Positions 23,561 to 33,621 of a DNA stretch of 64,000 nt are shown one piece after another. How positions within the stretch are numbered: the stretch's first letter is position 1; each line of letters starts with the position of its first letter. A program made the position numbers and the translations under genes. Source of the DNA: CAZSAK01 sp964605155 (GTDB taxonomy: Bacteria; Pseudomonadota; Gammaproteobacteria; SZUA-140). Below the pieces are notes generated by a model, which saw only the letters and a list, made by a program, of their open reading frames with translations, was not told the DNA's origin and searched no databases. The stretch covers positions 1 to 64,000 of the forward strand of contig CAZSAK010000005.1 of the NCBI GenBank assembly GCA_964605155.1, given 5' to 3'.

Positions 23561-26107
23561 ATGAGCGAACAAACGCGAATCAGTCACCCGAAGGAGAGTC
23601 TTTTACCCGCGGACGTAGAGGGATTCGATTCCCTGGCAGAGCTTGCCCTGGATATGCGTTCGTCGTGGAATCATGCCACCGACCAGGTGTGGCGGCAGCT
23701 GGATCCTGTGCTTTGGGAGCTCACCCATAACCCGTGGGGCGTCCTGCAAACGGTGTCGCGCGAGAAACTCAAGAGTGTGTTAGCCGATCCTGCTTTCCGC
23801 AATATCGTTGACAAGCTGGTGCAAACCAGGCGGGATGCAGCCGAGGCGCCGGCATGGTTTCAGCAAACCTACCCGCAATCACCGCTGCGTGCTGTTGCTT
23901 ATTTCAGTATGGAATTCATGTTGAGTGAAGCGTTGCCCATATACTCGGGCGGACTCGGTAACGTGGCCGGCGATCAACTCAAGGCCGCCAGCGATTTGGG
24001 TGTCCCCGTGATCGGCGTGGGGCTGCTTTACCAACAAGGCTATTTTCGTCAGGTAATCGACAAGGGCGGCGCGCAACAGGCCCTCTTCCCGTATAACGAT
24101 CCCGGACAGTTGCCTATCGTGCCCTTGCGCAAAGCAAATGGGGAGTGGTTGCGCCTGGAGATCGCCTTGCCCGGTTACTCGGTTTGGTTGCGCGCCTGGC
24201 AAGTGCAGGTCGGTCGTATACAACTGTACCTGCTGGACAGCAACGACGCAGCGAATTATCCCGCACATCGAGGGATCACCAGCGAGCTTTATGGTGGCGG
24301 ACCGGAGTTGCGCCTTAAACAGGAGCTGCTGCTCGGGATCGGCGGATGGCGGTTGCTTGTGGCGCTCGACATCGAGCCGGAAGTCTGCCACTTAAATGAA
24401 GGGCATGCGGCCTTCGCCGTTCTGGAACGCGCGCGAAGTTTCATGCAGGCGACCGGGCAGTCCTTCGAGGTCGCACTGGCCGTGACGCGAGCGGGCAATC
24501 TTTTCACCACCCACACGGCGGTGGCCGCCGGGTTTGATCGTTTCGCTCCCGCCCTCATCGAGCAATACCTGGGTGGTTATGCCGATCAAATGCTCGGTAT
24601 AAGCCGCCACGATTTGCTGGCCCTGGGCCGCCAGAATCCGAGCGACGCATCGGAACTGTTCAACATGGCCTGTCTCGCAATCCGCGGCAGTGGAGCAGTC
24701 AATGGCGTGAGCCGCCTGCATGGCAAGGTAAGCCGTCACCTCTTTGAAACGCTCTTTCCGCACTGGCCATCGGACGAAGTGCCCGTCGGGCACGTGACCA
24801 ACGGCGTTCATATGTCGACCTGGGACTCGGCGGCGGCCGATGATCTTTGGACGGAGGCCTGTGGCAAGAATCGTTGGCTGGGTGCGACAGAACCCCTGGA
24901 ACAGGATATTCGCCACGTCTCCAATACCAAACTCTGGCAATTTCGCACCGCCGCGAGCGCGGCGCTGGTTGAATATGCCCGCGATCGATTATCCAGGCAA
25001 CTGGCCGCGTCAGGCGCATCACCCGAGGCGGTTGATGCTGCGCAGCATCTGTTTGATCCCAACACCTTGACGCTGGGTTTTGCCCGCCGCTTCGCTACCT
25101 ATAAGAGACCGAATCTACTGTTGCACGACCCGGAACGACTGCTACGCCTGCTGACCAATCCACAACGCCCGGTACAGCTCATTATGGCCGGCAAGGCCCA
25201 TCCGGCGGATCAGACCGGGCAGGCCCTGATTCAACAATGGACGCATTTTATTCGGCGCCCCGAGGTACGCTCGCATGCAATCTTTCTCAGTGACTACGAC
25301 ATGCTCCTGACCGAGCACCTGGTGCAGGGCGTGGATGTCTGGCTCAACACGCCGCGCCGCCCCTGGGAAGCGTGTGGCACCAGCGGCATGAAGGTACTGG
25401 TCAATGGCGGAATCAATCTCTCTGAACTGGACGGATGGTGGGCGGAAGCGTACACACCGGAGGTTGGCTGGGCGCTGGGAGACGGCCAGGAACATGACAG
25501 CGATCCTGCCTGGGATGCAATCGAGGCGGAAGCCCTCTACGACCTGCTCGAGCGCGAGGTGATCCCCGAGTTCTACACGCGTGATGAACAAGGCATCCCC
25601 AATGCCTGGGTGACCCGGATGAGGGAAAGTATGGCGCAATTGACACCGCGCTTTTCCACCAACCGGGCGGTATGCGAATACACCGAGCAACACTATATCC
25701 CCGCGGCCACAGCCTACCTTGAACGAGCCACTGACAAAGGCACAATCGGAGTGGACATCGTGAATTGGCAGCATGCTCTGGACCAAAAATGGTCCGTACT
25801 ACGCTTCGGCGAAGTGAAGCTTGAATCCAATAGCGAGCAACACGTCTTTGAAGTGCAGGTGTATCTCGATGACATCAACCCGGAGGCAGTGCGGGTCGAG
25901 CTTTATGCCAACGGCACTAACGGTACTGCGCCGGAGCGCGTGGAAATGAAGCGCGTGCGGGAATTGGTGGGGGCAACAAACGGCTACGCCTATCGCGCAG
26001 AGGTGCCATCAGCCCGTCCGGCGACAGACTATACGGCGCGAATCCTGCCATATCGTGACGGCGTAGCGGTCCCCCTGGAAGATGCTCATATCCTGTGGCA
26101 GCGATGA
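23561..26107 (+). CDS. glgP: Alpha-glucan (glycogen/maltodextrin) phosphorylase
   Basis: I start at ATG 23561, which has AAGGAG 6 bases upstream, giving 848 residues. The sequence fits the alpha-glucan phosphorylase family of the TIGR02094 type (short N-terminal domain): AYFSMEFMLSEALPIYSGGLGNVAGD near residue 110, HLNEGHAAF near 276, and the pyridoxal-phosphate lysine motif RPWEACGTSGMKVLVNGG near 605. It releases glucose-1-phosphate from glycogen by phosphorolysis. It is 31 bp after clsB and 86 bp before the phosphoketolase gene, so it would feed the sugar-phosphate enzymes next door. Confidence 0.92.
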   Translation: MSEQTRISHPKESLLPADVEGFDSLAELALDMRSSWNHATDQVWRQLDPVLWELTHNPWGVLQTVSREKLKSVLADPAFRNIVDKLVQTRRDAAEAPAWFQQTYPQSPLRAVAYFSMEFMLSEALPIYSGGLGNVAGDQLKAASDLGVPVIGVGLLYQQGYFRQVIDKGGAQQALFPYNDPGQLPIVPLRKANGEWLRLEIALPGYSVWLRAWQVQVGRIQLYLLDSNDAANYPAHRGITSELYGGGPELRLKQELLLGIGGWRLLVALDIEPEVCHLNEGHAAFAVLERARSFMQATGQSFEVALAVTRAGNLFTTHTAVAAGFDRFAPALIEQYLGGYADQMLGISRHDLLALGRQNPSDASELFNMACLAIRGSGAVNGVSRLHGKVSRHLFETLFPHWPSDEVPVGHVTNGVHMSTWDSAAADDLWTEACGKNRWLGATEPLEQDIRHVSNTKLWQFRTAASAALVEYARDRLSRQLAASGASPEAVDAAQHLFDPNTLTLGFARRFATYKRPNLLLHDPERLLRLLTNPQRPVQLIMAGKAHPADQTGQALIQQWTHFIRRPEVRSHAIFLSDYDMLLTEHLVQGVDVWLNTPRRPWEACGTSGMKVLVNGGINLSELDGWWAEAYTPEVGWALGDGQEHDSDPAWDAIEAEALYDLLEREVIPEFYTRDEQGIPNAWVTRMRESMAQLTPRFSTNRAVCEYTEQHYIPAATAYLERATDKGTIGVDIVNWQHALDQKWSVLRFGEVKLESNSEQHVFEVQVYLDDINPEAVRVELYANGTNGTAPERVEMKRVRELVGATNGYAYRAEVPSARPATDYTARILPYRDGVAVPLEDAHILWQR

Positions 26108-26193
26108 TCCTATCTATGGCACAAAAGACAATAAAGAAAACGGCTGCAATCACCTGCGTCCTCAATCTCAGTTCAATTCTGGAGACTTAGTCC

Positions 26194-28557
26194 ATGAAAA
26201 CAAACGCACTCACACCGGAACTGCTAAGCAGAATGAATGCCTACTGGCGCGCCGCCAATTATCTGTCGGTTGGCCAGATCTATTTATATGATAATCCGCT
26301 ACTGAAAAAACCGCTGACCCTCGAGCATATCAAGCCACGCCTGTTGGGGCACTGGGGTACTACCCCGGGCCTCAATTTTATTTATGTCCATCTTAACCGC
26401 ATCATCCAGCAATATGACCTGAGTATTGTTAATGTGACCGGGCCCGGTCATGGTGGCCCCGGGCTGGTGGCCAATACGTATCTGGAAGGGACGTACAGCG
26501 AGGTGTATCCGAACATTTCCCAGGACGAGGCGGGGATGAAAAAGCTGTTTACCCAGTTTTCATTTCCCGGTGGCATTCCCAGTCACGTCGCACCGGAAAC
26601 GCCGGGCTCAATTAATGAAGGTGGCGAACTTGGTTATGCGCTATCACATGCCTATGGCGCCGCCTTCGATAATCCCGATTTACTGGTGGCCTGCGTGGTC
26701 GGTGATGGTGAAGCGGAAACCGGGCCTATGGCGACCAGCTGGCATTCCAACAAATTCCTTAACCCGGTGCATGATGGTGCCGTGTTGCCGATTCTACATT
26801 TGAACGGCTATAAAATCGCCGGCCCCACAGTGCTGGCGCGGATCTCCCACGACGAGCTGGAAGCGCTGTTTCACGGCTACGGTTACACGTCGTATTTCGT
26901 CGAGGGTGATGACCCGGAACAGATGCACCAGTTGATGGCCGCAACACTGGACAGGGTGGTTGTCGAGATCCAGCGTATACAGCGCGATGCGCGCAGTAAA
27001 GGTTTTACTGAACGCCCGCGCTGGCCGATGATTATCCTGCGTTCCCCCAAGGGCTGGACTGGTCCTGAAATTGTCGACGGCAAACCTATCGAAGGCACCT
27101 TTCGTGCGCACCAGGTACCGGTCACTAATTTTATTAAAGAACCAAATCATCTAAAAATCCTTGAACAATGGATGAAATCCTACCGACCCGAAGAATTATT
27201 TGACGAGCAGGGCAGGCTGATTGCAGAATTGGCTGAACTGGCACCATCAGGTGAGCAGCGCATGGGGGCCAACCCACATACCAATGGTGGCAAGTTGCTG
27301 CGTGATTTGCGACTGCCGGACTTTCGCGATTATGCTGTGAAGGTGCCGAACCCGGGTGAGGTAAAAGGCGAAGCTACGCGCGTCCAGGGTGAATTCATCC
27401 GCGACATAATGAAACTCAATGCCGAGGCACGCAACTTCCGTATTTTCAGTCCGGACGAAACCGCATCGAATCGCTGGGGTGCACTGTTCGAAGTCACCAA
27501 CCGTTGTTCGACAGCAGAAATATTACCCGGTGATGAAAACATTGCACCTGATGGCCGAGTGATGGAAATGCTGAGTGAGCACCAGTGTCAGGGCTGGCTC
27601 GAAGGTTATCTGTTAACCGGTCGCCACGGCTTTTTCTCCTGTTATGAAGCGTTTATTCATATTGTCGATTCGATGTTTAATCAGCACGCCAAGTGGCTCG
27701 ATGTGGCGCGTGATATAGCCTGGCGTAGGCCCATTGCCTCGTTGAATTATTTGTTGTCTTCTCACGTCTGGCGGCAGGATCACAATGGCTTTAGTCATCA
27801 GGACCCGGGGTTTATCGATCTGGTGGTCAACAAAAAAGCGGAGATTATCCGTGTCTATTTGCCACCCGACGCCAACACATTATTATCCGTGACCGACCAT
27901 TGCCTGCGTAGCCACGATGATATTAATGTGATCGTCGCGGGTAAGCAGCCTGAGTTGCAATGGCTGGATATGGAGGCAGCGATTAATCACTGCACCGCCG
28001 GTCTGGGAATCTGGAAATGGGCCAGTAACGACGAGGGAGGTGACCCCGATGTGGTGATGGCCTGTTGTGGTGACGTGCCGACGCTGGAAACGCTGGCGGC
28101 TGTAAAACTATTGCGCCAGCAGTTTCCGGATCTGAAAATCCGCGTTATCAATGTGGTGGACCTGATGACACTACAACCAGAGAACGAGCATCCGCACGGC
28201 ATTTCTGACAAGGATTTTGATGTGTTGTTTACCAAAGACAAGCCCATCATTTTTGCCTATCACGGCTACCCCTGGTTGATCCATCGTTTGACCTACCGCC
28301 GCAGTAATCACAGGAATCTGCACGTGCGTGGTTACAAGGAAAACGGCACGACGACTACGCCCTTTGATATGGCGGTATTGAATGATCTTGACCGCTTCCA
28401 TCTGGCCGGTGATGTCATCGACCGGGTGCCAAGTCTTGGTTCACGTGCCGCTTATGCGAAACAGTTGATGCGTGACAAGCTGCTGGACCATAAGGCCTAC
28501 ATCGAAAAACACGGCATAGACATGCCGGAAATTCTCAACTGGAAATGGAAAGGATGA
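26194..28557 (+). CDS. xfp: Xylulose-5-phosphate/fructose-6-phosphate phosphoketolase
   Basis: The 787-residue product is a full-length phosphoketolase. Hallmarks are the N-terminal YWRAANYLSVGQIYL, GHWGTTPGLNFIYVHLNR, the thiamine-diphosphate signature VGDGEAETGPMATSWHSNKF and the C-terminal GYKENGTTTTPFDM. The enzyme cleaves xylulose-5-phosphate or fructose-6-phosphate with phosphate to acetyl phosphate plus a sugar phosphate. No acetate kinase is nearby. GGAGA lies 8 bases before ATG. A relic of its 3' end lies at 30058-30283, after zwf. Confidence 0.95.
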   Translation: MKTNALTPELLSRMNAYWRAANYLSVGQIYLYDNPLLKKPLTLEHIKPRLLGHWGTTPGLNFIYVHLNRIIQQYDLSIVNVTGPGHGGPGLVANTYLEGTYSEVYPNISQDEAGMKKLFTQFSFPGGIPSHVAPETPGSINEGGELGYALSHAYGAAFDNPDLLVACVVGDGEAETGPMATSWHSNKFLNPVHDGAVLPILHLNGYKIAGPTVLARISHDELEALFHGYGYTSYFVEGDDPEQMHQLMAATLDRVVVEIQRIQRDARSKGFTERPRWPMIILRSPKGWTGPEIVDGKPIEGTFRAHQVPVTNFIKEPNHLKILEQWMKSYRPEELFDEQGRLIAELAELAPSGEQRMGANPHTNGGKLLRDLRLPDFRDYAVKVPNPGEVKGEATRVQGEFIRDIMKLNAEARNFRIFSPDETASNRWGALFEVTNRCSTAEILPGDENIAPDGRVMEMLSEHQCQGWLEGYLLTGRHGFFSCYEAFIHIVDSMFNQHAKWLDVARDIAWRRPIASLNYLLSSHVWRQDHNGFSHQDPGFIDLVVNKKAEIIRVYLPPDANTLLSVTDHCLRSHDDINVIVAGKQPELQWLDMEAAINHCTAGLGIWKWASNDEGGDPDVVMACCGDVPTLETLAAVKLLRQQFPDLKIRVINVVDLMTLQPENEHPHGISDKDFDVLFTKDKPIIFAYHGYPWLIHRLTYRRSNHRNLHVRGYKENGTTTTPFDMAVLNDLDRFHLAGDVIDRVPSLGSRAAYAKQLMRDKLLDHKAYIEKHGIDMPEILNWKWKG

Positions 28558-28610
28558 CTCCGCGATGAGTCAGCCGTTTGGGATTGATGATATGAGGAAG
28601 GGGTGCCCGG

Positions 28611-30023
28611 ATGGGTAATCCCGATTTACGCACGACATCGGCGGATGTGCTGGTGGTCTTCGGCGTGACCGGCGACCTTGCGCGCAAAATGATTTTTCCG
28701 GCGCTTTATGCGATGGTCAAGCGTGGCACACTCAACGTGCCGGTGGTTGGTGTCGCCGCCCCAAAGTTGAGCTTGACGCAACTGCGCAAACAGGCGACGG
28801 ACAGCATCAAGCAAGCCGGCAGGATCGATGACCGGGACGCCCTCGACCAGCTTCTTTCTCTGCTCCGGTATGTGGGCGGAGACTATAATGACCTGGGTAC
28901 GTTCAAGGCGCTGAAGCAGGCGCTGGGTGATGCCCGGCGCCCGGCGCATTACCTTGCCATCCCGCCCACCCTGTTCGCCACGGTGATCAAGGGGCTTGAT
29001 GCGACGGGCCTGGCGGATCAGGCGCGCGTCATTGTTGAAAAACCGTTCGGACGTGACCTGGCCTCGGCGCGAGAGCTCAACCGCATCGCGCTAGCGGTAT
29101 TCGCGGAAAATGCGATCTTCCGCATCGATCACTATCTCGGCAAAGAGGCGATCATGAATATCCTCTATTTCCGTTTCGCCAATTCGTTCCTCGAGCCGAT
29201 CTGGAACCGCAACTGTGTGGCTCGCGTGCAGATCACCTTGTCCGAAGATTTCAGTGTGAAGGGTCGCGGCGCGTTTTACGAAAGTGCCGGCTGTCTGCGC
29301 GACGTTATCCAGAACCACCTGTTCCAGATAGTCGCACTGCTGGCCATGGAACCGCCGGCCTATCAGGGCTATGGCGCCGTCCATAGCGAGAAGGCCAAGG
29401 TGTTCCAGGCCATGCGTCCCTTACAACCGGACGATGTGGTGCGCGGTCAGTACGCCGGCTACCGCAAAGAACAGGGTGTGGCGAAGGACTCGGACGTCGA
29501 AACATTCTGCGCCTTGCGGCTCTTTATCGACTCGTGGCGTTGGCAGGGTGTACCGTGGTATCTGCGATCCGGTAAATGTATGGCGGCAACAGCGGCCGAG
29601 GTCCTGGTGGAGTTGAAACCGCCACCGCAAAGGCTGTTCGATGATTCAGCACCGCTGGCCGGTCGGGCCAATTATCTGCGCTTCCGGCTCTCGCCCAACA
29701 CGGCCGTTGCACTCGCGGCGCGCGTCAAGCGCGCAGGCAAGGAGTTCATCGGCGATCAGCGAGAGCTCTACCTGCTGGAAGAACAGCCGGGAGAGGAAAC
29801 ACCCTATGCACGGCTCCTGAGTGATGCCATGGCCGGCAACGGCGCGCTCTTCACCCGTGAGGACGCGGTCGAGGCTGCCTGGGTGGTGGTCGATCCCGTC
29901 CTTGATGCACACCACCGGGTTCACCCCTATAAGCCTGGTAGCTGGGGGCCCAAAGCAGCAGACACCCTCATCGCGGCAGACGGGGCCTGGCACAATCCTC
30001 TGTTGGTGAAGGCAGCAAAATGA
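28611..30023 (+). CDS. zwf: Glucose-6-phosphate 1-dehydrogenase
   Basis: The 470-residue protein has the NADP-binding start VVFGVTGDLARKMIFPALY, the substrate-binding motif RIDHYLGKE near residue 175 with the catalytic His, and SAGCLRDVIQNHLFQ. It oxidises glucose-6-phosphate to 6-phosphogluconolactone, making NADPH. The usual companions pgl and gnd are absent. It starts 53 bp after the phosphoketolase stop with an AGGAAGGGG site, so it is probably cotranscribed with glgP and xfp. Confidence 0.93.
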   Translation: MGNPDLRTTSADVLVVFGVTGDLARKMIFPALYAMVKRGTLNVPVVGVAAPKLSLTQLRKQATDSIKQAGRIDDRDALDQLLSLLRYVGGDYNDLGTFKALKQALGDARRPAHYLAIPPTLFATVIKGLDATGLADQARVIVEKPFGRDLASARELNRIALAVFAENAIFRIDHYLGKEAIMNILYFRFANSFLEPIWNRNCVARVQITLSEDFSVKGRGAFYESAGCLRDVIQNHLFQIVALLAMEPPAYQGYGAVHSEKAKVFQAMRPLQPDDVVRGQYAGYRKEQGVAKDSDVETFCALRLFIDSWRWQGVPWYLRSGKCMAATAAEVLVELKPPPQRLFDDSAPLAGRANYLRFRLSPNTAVALAARVKRAGKEFIGDQRELYLLEEQPGEETPYARLLSDAMAGNGALFTREDAVEAAWVVVDPVLDAHHRVHPYKPGSWGPKAADTLIAADGAWHNPLLVKAAK

Positions 30024-30057
30024 CAACGGCGAACAAAGTGGTGTTCCTGCTCGATGC

Positions 30058-30283
30058 GAACAACCTCTGCACGAGTACATTCGCATCGTAACCGGTTTGG
30101 GCATCATGGTGGTGGAACGCTTCCACCTCGTGGTGGACACCATCGGCAGTCTGCCGCAGACTTGGGACAAGGGTATATATCTGAAACAGCATTTCATGGA
30201 CAAGCTGATGGAGTATAAGCAATACATCAACAAGCACGGTCAAGGACCTGCCGGGATTTGAAACCGTAAATGGAAAAGATGAT
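30058..30283 (+). pseudogene. Relic of the phosphoketolase 3' end
   Basis: From ATG 30106 the frame reads VVERFHLVVDTIGSLPQ, DKGIYLKQHFMDKLMEYKQY and INKHG, then a stop and NRKWKR. This aligns with the last 57 residues of the xfp product (DLDRFHLAGDVIDRVPS, AYAKQLMRDKLLDHKAY, IEKHG and NWKWKG). Weaker similarity extends upstream to about 30058. A frameshift and stop have broken the end. Only the tail exists here, downstream of zwf. Confidence 0.75.
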
Positions 30284-30409
30284 ACCAAAATGGAGCTATG
30301 ATTGCGTATTTTCGGTGATGTTGTTTATTTCTGGATGGGGAGTGGGCAGACCCTTGATTATGGAGATAATGTTTATATGCTCTATCACCCCGGATTTGGA
30401 GATTGATCC

Positions 30410-31765
30410 ATGCATAAGCTAAAACAACTCTGGAGCAATCTACGGTCGAGCTTTTGGTTCACACCGTCTCTGATCGTCGTGGGCAACATTGCCTTCGCGA
30501 TAGCATTGGTCGAAACAGACTCCGCCGGGAGCGACCGATGGCTGGCCCAGTGGCCACTCCTATTTGGCGTCGGGGCGGACGGTGCACTCCAGATGGTGTC
30601 GACGCTTGCCGGTTCCATGATGTCCGTTATGGGCATCACGTTCTCCATGACCCTGGTGGCACTGGCGCTGGGTTCGAGTCAATATACCTCGCGCATCCTG
30701 CGCAATTTTATGGGCAGCCGCGTCACACAGGTCACGCTCGGGATCTTCGCCGGCACTTTCGCCTATTGCCTGGTCGTGTTGAAAACCATTCGCATCGGTG
30801 GCGATGTGGAATTTGTACCGGGTCTGGCGGTGTTTTTCGCATTTGCGCTATCGCTCGGCGGCGTTGGCGTCCTGGTTTTCTTTATTCATCACATCGCCTC
30901 GTCGATCCAGGCTTCCAGCATCATCGCCTCGATTACCAAGGAAACCATCGCGTCTATCGAGCGGTTGTTTCCGGAAAGACTGGGACACGAACCCGATGAA
31001 GAAGAGGATCAGGACCAGGTGCTCGGTTCTCTGGCTGAGAGGACCTGGCATGCTGTACCGGCCGAGACGAACGGTTACATACAGAGCGTGGATAATGAGG
31101 CGCTGCTGCGCCTGGCGCGTAAGAGGAAGACTGTCGTGCGCATGGAGCGTGGTATCGGCGCGTTCGTTGTGCAAAATACCGCCTTGGCCTCGCTCGCCCT
31201 GGACGACCCGCCGGATCAAGAGACGATCAAGGTCCTGAATGATGCTTACAGCATTGGCCGTCATCGCACGGTGGAACAGGACCCGGCTTTCGGTATCCGA
31301 CAGCTCGTGGATATGGCCTTGAAGGCCCTGTCGCCCGGTGTCAATGATACCTCGACAGCAGTGATGTGCATTGATTACCTGACGGCGATTCTGGCGCAAC
31401 TGGCCCCCAGGAAATTCCCTGCATTGCAACGTTACGAGGGAGACGAACTGCGCGTGATCACCATCGCCCCGACGTTTGAAAGTTTGCTGTCTGAGGGGCT
31501 CGACCAGATCAGGGGTAGCGCCGTAGGAAATGCCGGCATTATGTCGCGCATGCTCAGCGCCCTTGATAACCTCGCAAGTCTATCGAGCAGCTCGCGCCGT
31601 CTGCTGGCGATCCACGAACAGATGCGGTTGATTGCCGAAGTAGCCGGTCGCACCATCGAATCCAAACATGATCGCGATCGGCTTGCAAGACGGCTGACGG
31701 ATGTGCGCGAAACGCTCAAAGTTGAGACTGCTGTGAGCGTCGAGGAAGAGAATGAGAAGGTATAG
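30410..31765 (+). CDS. DUF2254 membrane protein (copy 1)
   Basis: This 451-residue protein matches DUF2254. Four membrane helices lie in the first 165 residues (including GITFSMTLVALALGSSQYTSR). A cytosolic C-terminal domain follows, with ETNGYIQSVDNEALLRLA and ALKALSPGVNDTSTAVMCIDYL. It is about 18 residues shorter at the N-terminus than copy 2 at 39038, lacking that protein's extra first helix. It ends a few bases before atpD and is probably cotranscribed with the ATPase operon. The family has no established function; its repeated association with this ATPase suggests a link to membrane ion stress, which is inference. Confidence 0.85.
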   Translation: MHKLKQLWSNLRSSFWFTPSLIVVGNIAFAIALVETDSAGSDRWLAQWPLLFGVGADGALQMVSTLAGSMMSVMGITFSMTLVALALGSSQYTSRILRNFMGSRVTQVTLGIFAGTFAYCLVVLKTIRIGGDVEFVPGLAVFFAFALSLGGVGVLVFFIHHIASSIQASSIIASITKETIASIERLFPERLGHEPDEEEDQDQVLGSLAERTWHAVPAETNGYIQSVDNEALLRLARKRKTVVRMERGIGAFVVQNTALASLALDDPPDQETIKVLNDAYSIGRHRTVEQDPAFGIRQLVDMALKALSPGVNDTSTAVMCIDYLTAILAQLAPRKFPALQRYEGDELRVITIAPTFESLLSEGLDQIRGSAVGNAGIMSRMLSALDNLASLSSSSRRLLAIHEQMRLIAEVAGRTIESKHDRDRLARRLTDVRETLKVETAVSVEEENEKV

Positions 31766-31769
31766 TGTT

Positions 31770-33239
31770 ATGAAACCGAACCGGGAAATGGCAGACAAAA
31801 CCCGTTTATCGAATTCCGGTGTTGTGGTCTCGGTGCGCGGTAGTGTCGTGGATATCCGTTTTGATTCGTATTTACCGCCCATCTATTCTTTACTGCGCGC
31901 GGGGACAGAGGGCCAAATTGCTATCGAGGTTCTGTCCCAACTTGATGCACATCGGGTGCGTGGCATTGCGCTAACACCGACGCAAGGTCTCGCGCGCGGC
32001 ATGGCTGTGGAAGATACGGGTGGGCCGTTAAAAGCACCGGTGGGCAAAGATATTCTCTCGCGTATGTTCGACGTGTTCGGCAAAGCCATCGATCGTCAAT
32101 CGACACCGACAGATGTGCAATGGCGCACGGTACATCGGGCACCGCCGGAATTGTCACGGCGTTCCACCAAGTCCGAGATTTTTGAAACGGGTATCAAGGT
32201 CATCGATGTGTTGATGCCGCTGGAACGCGGCGGCAAGGCGGGTCTGTTTGGCGGGGCGGGTGTGGGCAAGACGGTGTTGCTCACCGAGATGATCCATAAC
32301 ATGGTCGGACAACAAGCAGGGGTGAGTATTTTTTGCGGCATCGGCGAACGCTGCCGCGAAGGGGAGGAACTTTATCGCGACATGAAGGATGCTGGCGTGT
32401 TGCAGAATATGGTGATGGTGTTCGGTCAGATGAACGAACCACCCGGCGCCCGCTTCCGCGTCGGCCATGCCGCGCTAACGATGGCCGAGTATTTTCGCGA
32501 CGACGAGCATCGCGATGTGCTGTTGTTGATCGATAATATATTTCGTTTCATCCAGGCTGGCATGGAAGTGTCAGGCTTGATGGGACAGATGCCGTCGCGC
32601 CTCGGTTATCAACCGACCATGGGCACAGAGTTGTCACAACTGGAGGAGCGCATCGCCAATACCGATAGCGGCGCGATTACCTCTATACAGGCGGTATATG
32701 TGCCGGCGGACGATTTTACCGATCCGGCAGCGGTGCACACCTTCTCCCATCTCTCTGCGTCCATCGTGCTGTCGCGCAAACGGGCGAGTGAGGGACTTTA
32801 CCCCGCCATCGACCCGCTGCAATCCAGCTCAAAAATGGCTACGCCCGGCATCGTCGGCGAACGGCATTATGTCCTTGCACAGGAAATCCGGCACACGCTC
32901 GCACAATATGCGGATCTGAAGGATATCATCGCGATGCTTGGCATGGAGCAACTCTCGCCGGATGACCGCAATGTGGTTGCACGAGCCCGGCGGCTGGAGC
33001 GTTTTCTCACCCAACCCTTTTTTACCACCGAGCAATTCACCGGCCTGAATGGCAAACTCGTCAGCCTCAAGGACACGCTGGATGGCTGTGAGCGCATCCT
33101 GCGCGATGAATTCAAAGACTACCCAGAGAGCGCGCTCTATATGATAGGCACGATTGACGAAGCGAAGGAAAAAAAGAATCCTGATCCGGAATCCAACCCG
33201 GAGGTTGAGCATGCCCCAGCTGACACGCATGAATCTTAA
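31770..33239 (+). CDS. atpD: N-type ATPase catalytic subunit beta
   Basis: The 489-residue subunit carries the nucleotide-binding P-loop GGAGVGKTVLLTEMI near residue 155, ERCREGEELYRDM with the catalytic GER context, and the conserved VPADDFTDPAAVHTFSHL. I prefer ATG 31770, which follows AGAAGG; ATG 31752 is in frame but overlaps the end of the DUF2254 gene. As in other N-ATPase operons beta comes first, ahead of epsilon. It forms the catalytic sites of the F1-like head together with AtpA. Confidence 0.93.
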   Translation: MKPNREMADKTRLSNSGVVVSVRGSVVDIRFDSYLPPIYSLLRAGTEGQIAIEVLSQLDAHRVRGIALTPTQGLARGMAVEDTGGPLKAPVGKDILSRMFDVFGKAIDRQSTPTDVQWRTVHRAPPELSRRSTKSEIFETGIKVIDVLMPLERGGKAGLFGGAGVGKTVLLTEMIHNMVGQQAGVSIFCGIGERCREGEELYRDMKDAGVLQNMVMVFGQMNEPPGARFRVGHAALTMAEYFRDDEHRDVLLLIDNIFRFIQAGMEVSGLMGQMPSRLGYQPTMGTELSQLEERIANTDSGAITSIQAVYVPADDFTDPAAVHTFSHLSASIVLSRKRASEGLYPAIDPLQSSSKMATPGIVGERHYVLAQEIRHTLAQYADLKDIIAMLGMEQLSPDDRNVVARARRLERFLTQPFFTTEQFTGLNGKLVSLKDTLDGCERILRDEFKDYPESALYMIGTIDEAKEKKNPDPESNPEVEHAPADTHES

Positions 33240-33621
33240 GGTTCTCCTGCCCTACAAAATTTACGCCGAGAAGACCGGCGTAGTGCGTATCATTGCAGAA
33301 TCTCGTGCGGGTTCGTTTGGCCTCCTGCCCCACCGACTTGATTGCGTGGCGGCGCTCGCGCCGGGGATACTGGTTTTCGAGACCGAATCAGAAGGTGAGG
33401 TGTGTCTGGCTGTCGATGAAGGCATCCTGGTCAAAACCGGCGCCAATGTGTTGGTCTCCGTGCGCAACGCGATTGGCGGGATGGATCTTGGCAAATTACG
33501 CGAGGCAGTAGAGCAGGAATTTCTGACGCTGGATGAACAGGAGAAGAGTGTACGTTCGGTATTGGCGAAAATGGAGAGTGGATTTATTAGTCGCCTGGTG
33601 GAGTTTCATCATGAGTATTGA
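33211..33621 (+). CDS. atpC: N-type ATPase subunit epsilon
   Basis: The 136-residue product starts at ATG 33211 after GGAGG. It has the beta-sandwich region LKVLLPYKIYAEKTGVVRII, SFGLLPHRLDCVAALAPGIL, and a short C-terminal helical part (LTLDEQEKSVRSVLAKME). Position after atpD identifies it. It overlaps atpD by 29 bp and atpQ by 11 bp, indicating tight coupling. It is part of the central stalk. Confidence 0.88.
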   Translation: MPQLTRMNLKVLLPYKIYAEKTGVVRIIAESRAGSFGLLPHRLDCVAALAPGILVFETESEGEVCLAVDEGILVKTGANVLVSVRNAIGGMDLGKLREAVEQEFLTLDEQEKSVRSVLAKMESGFISRLVEFHHEY

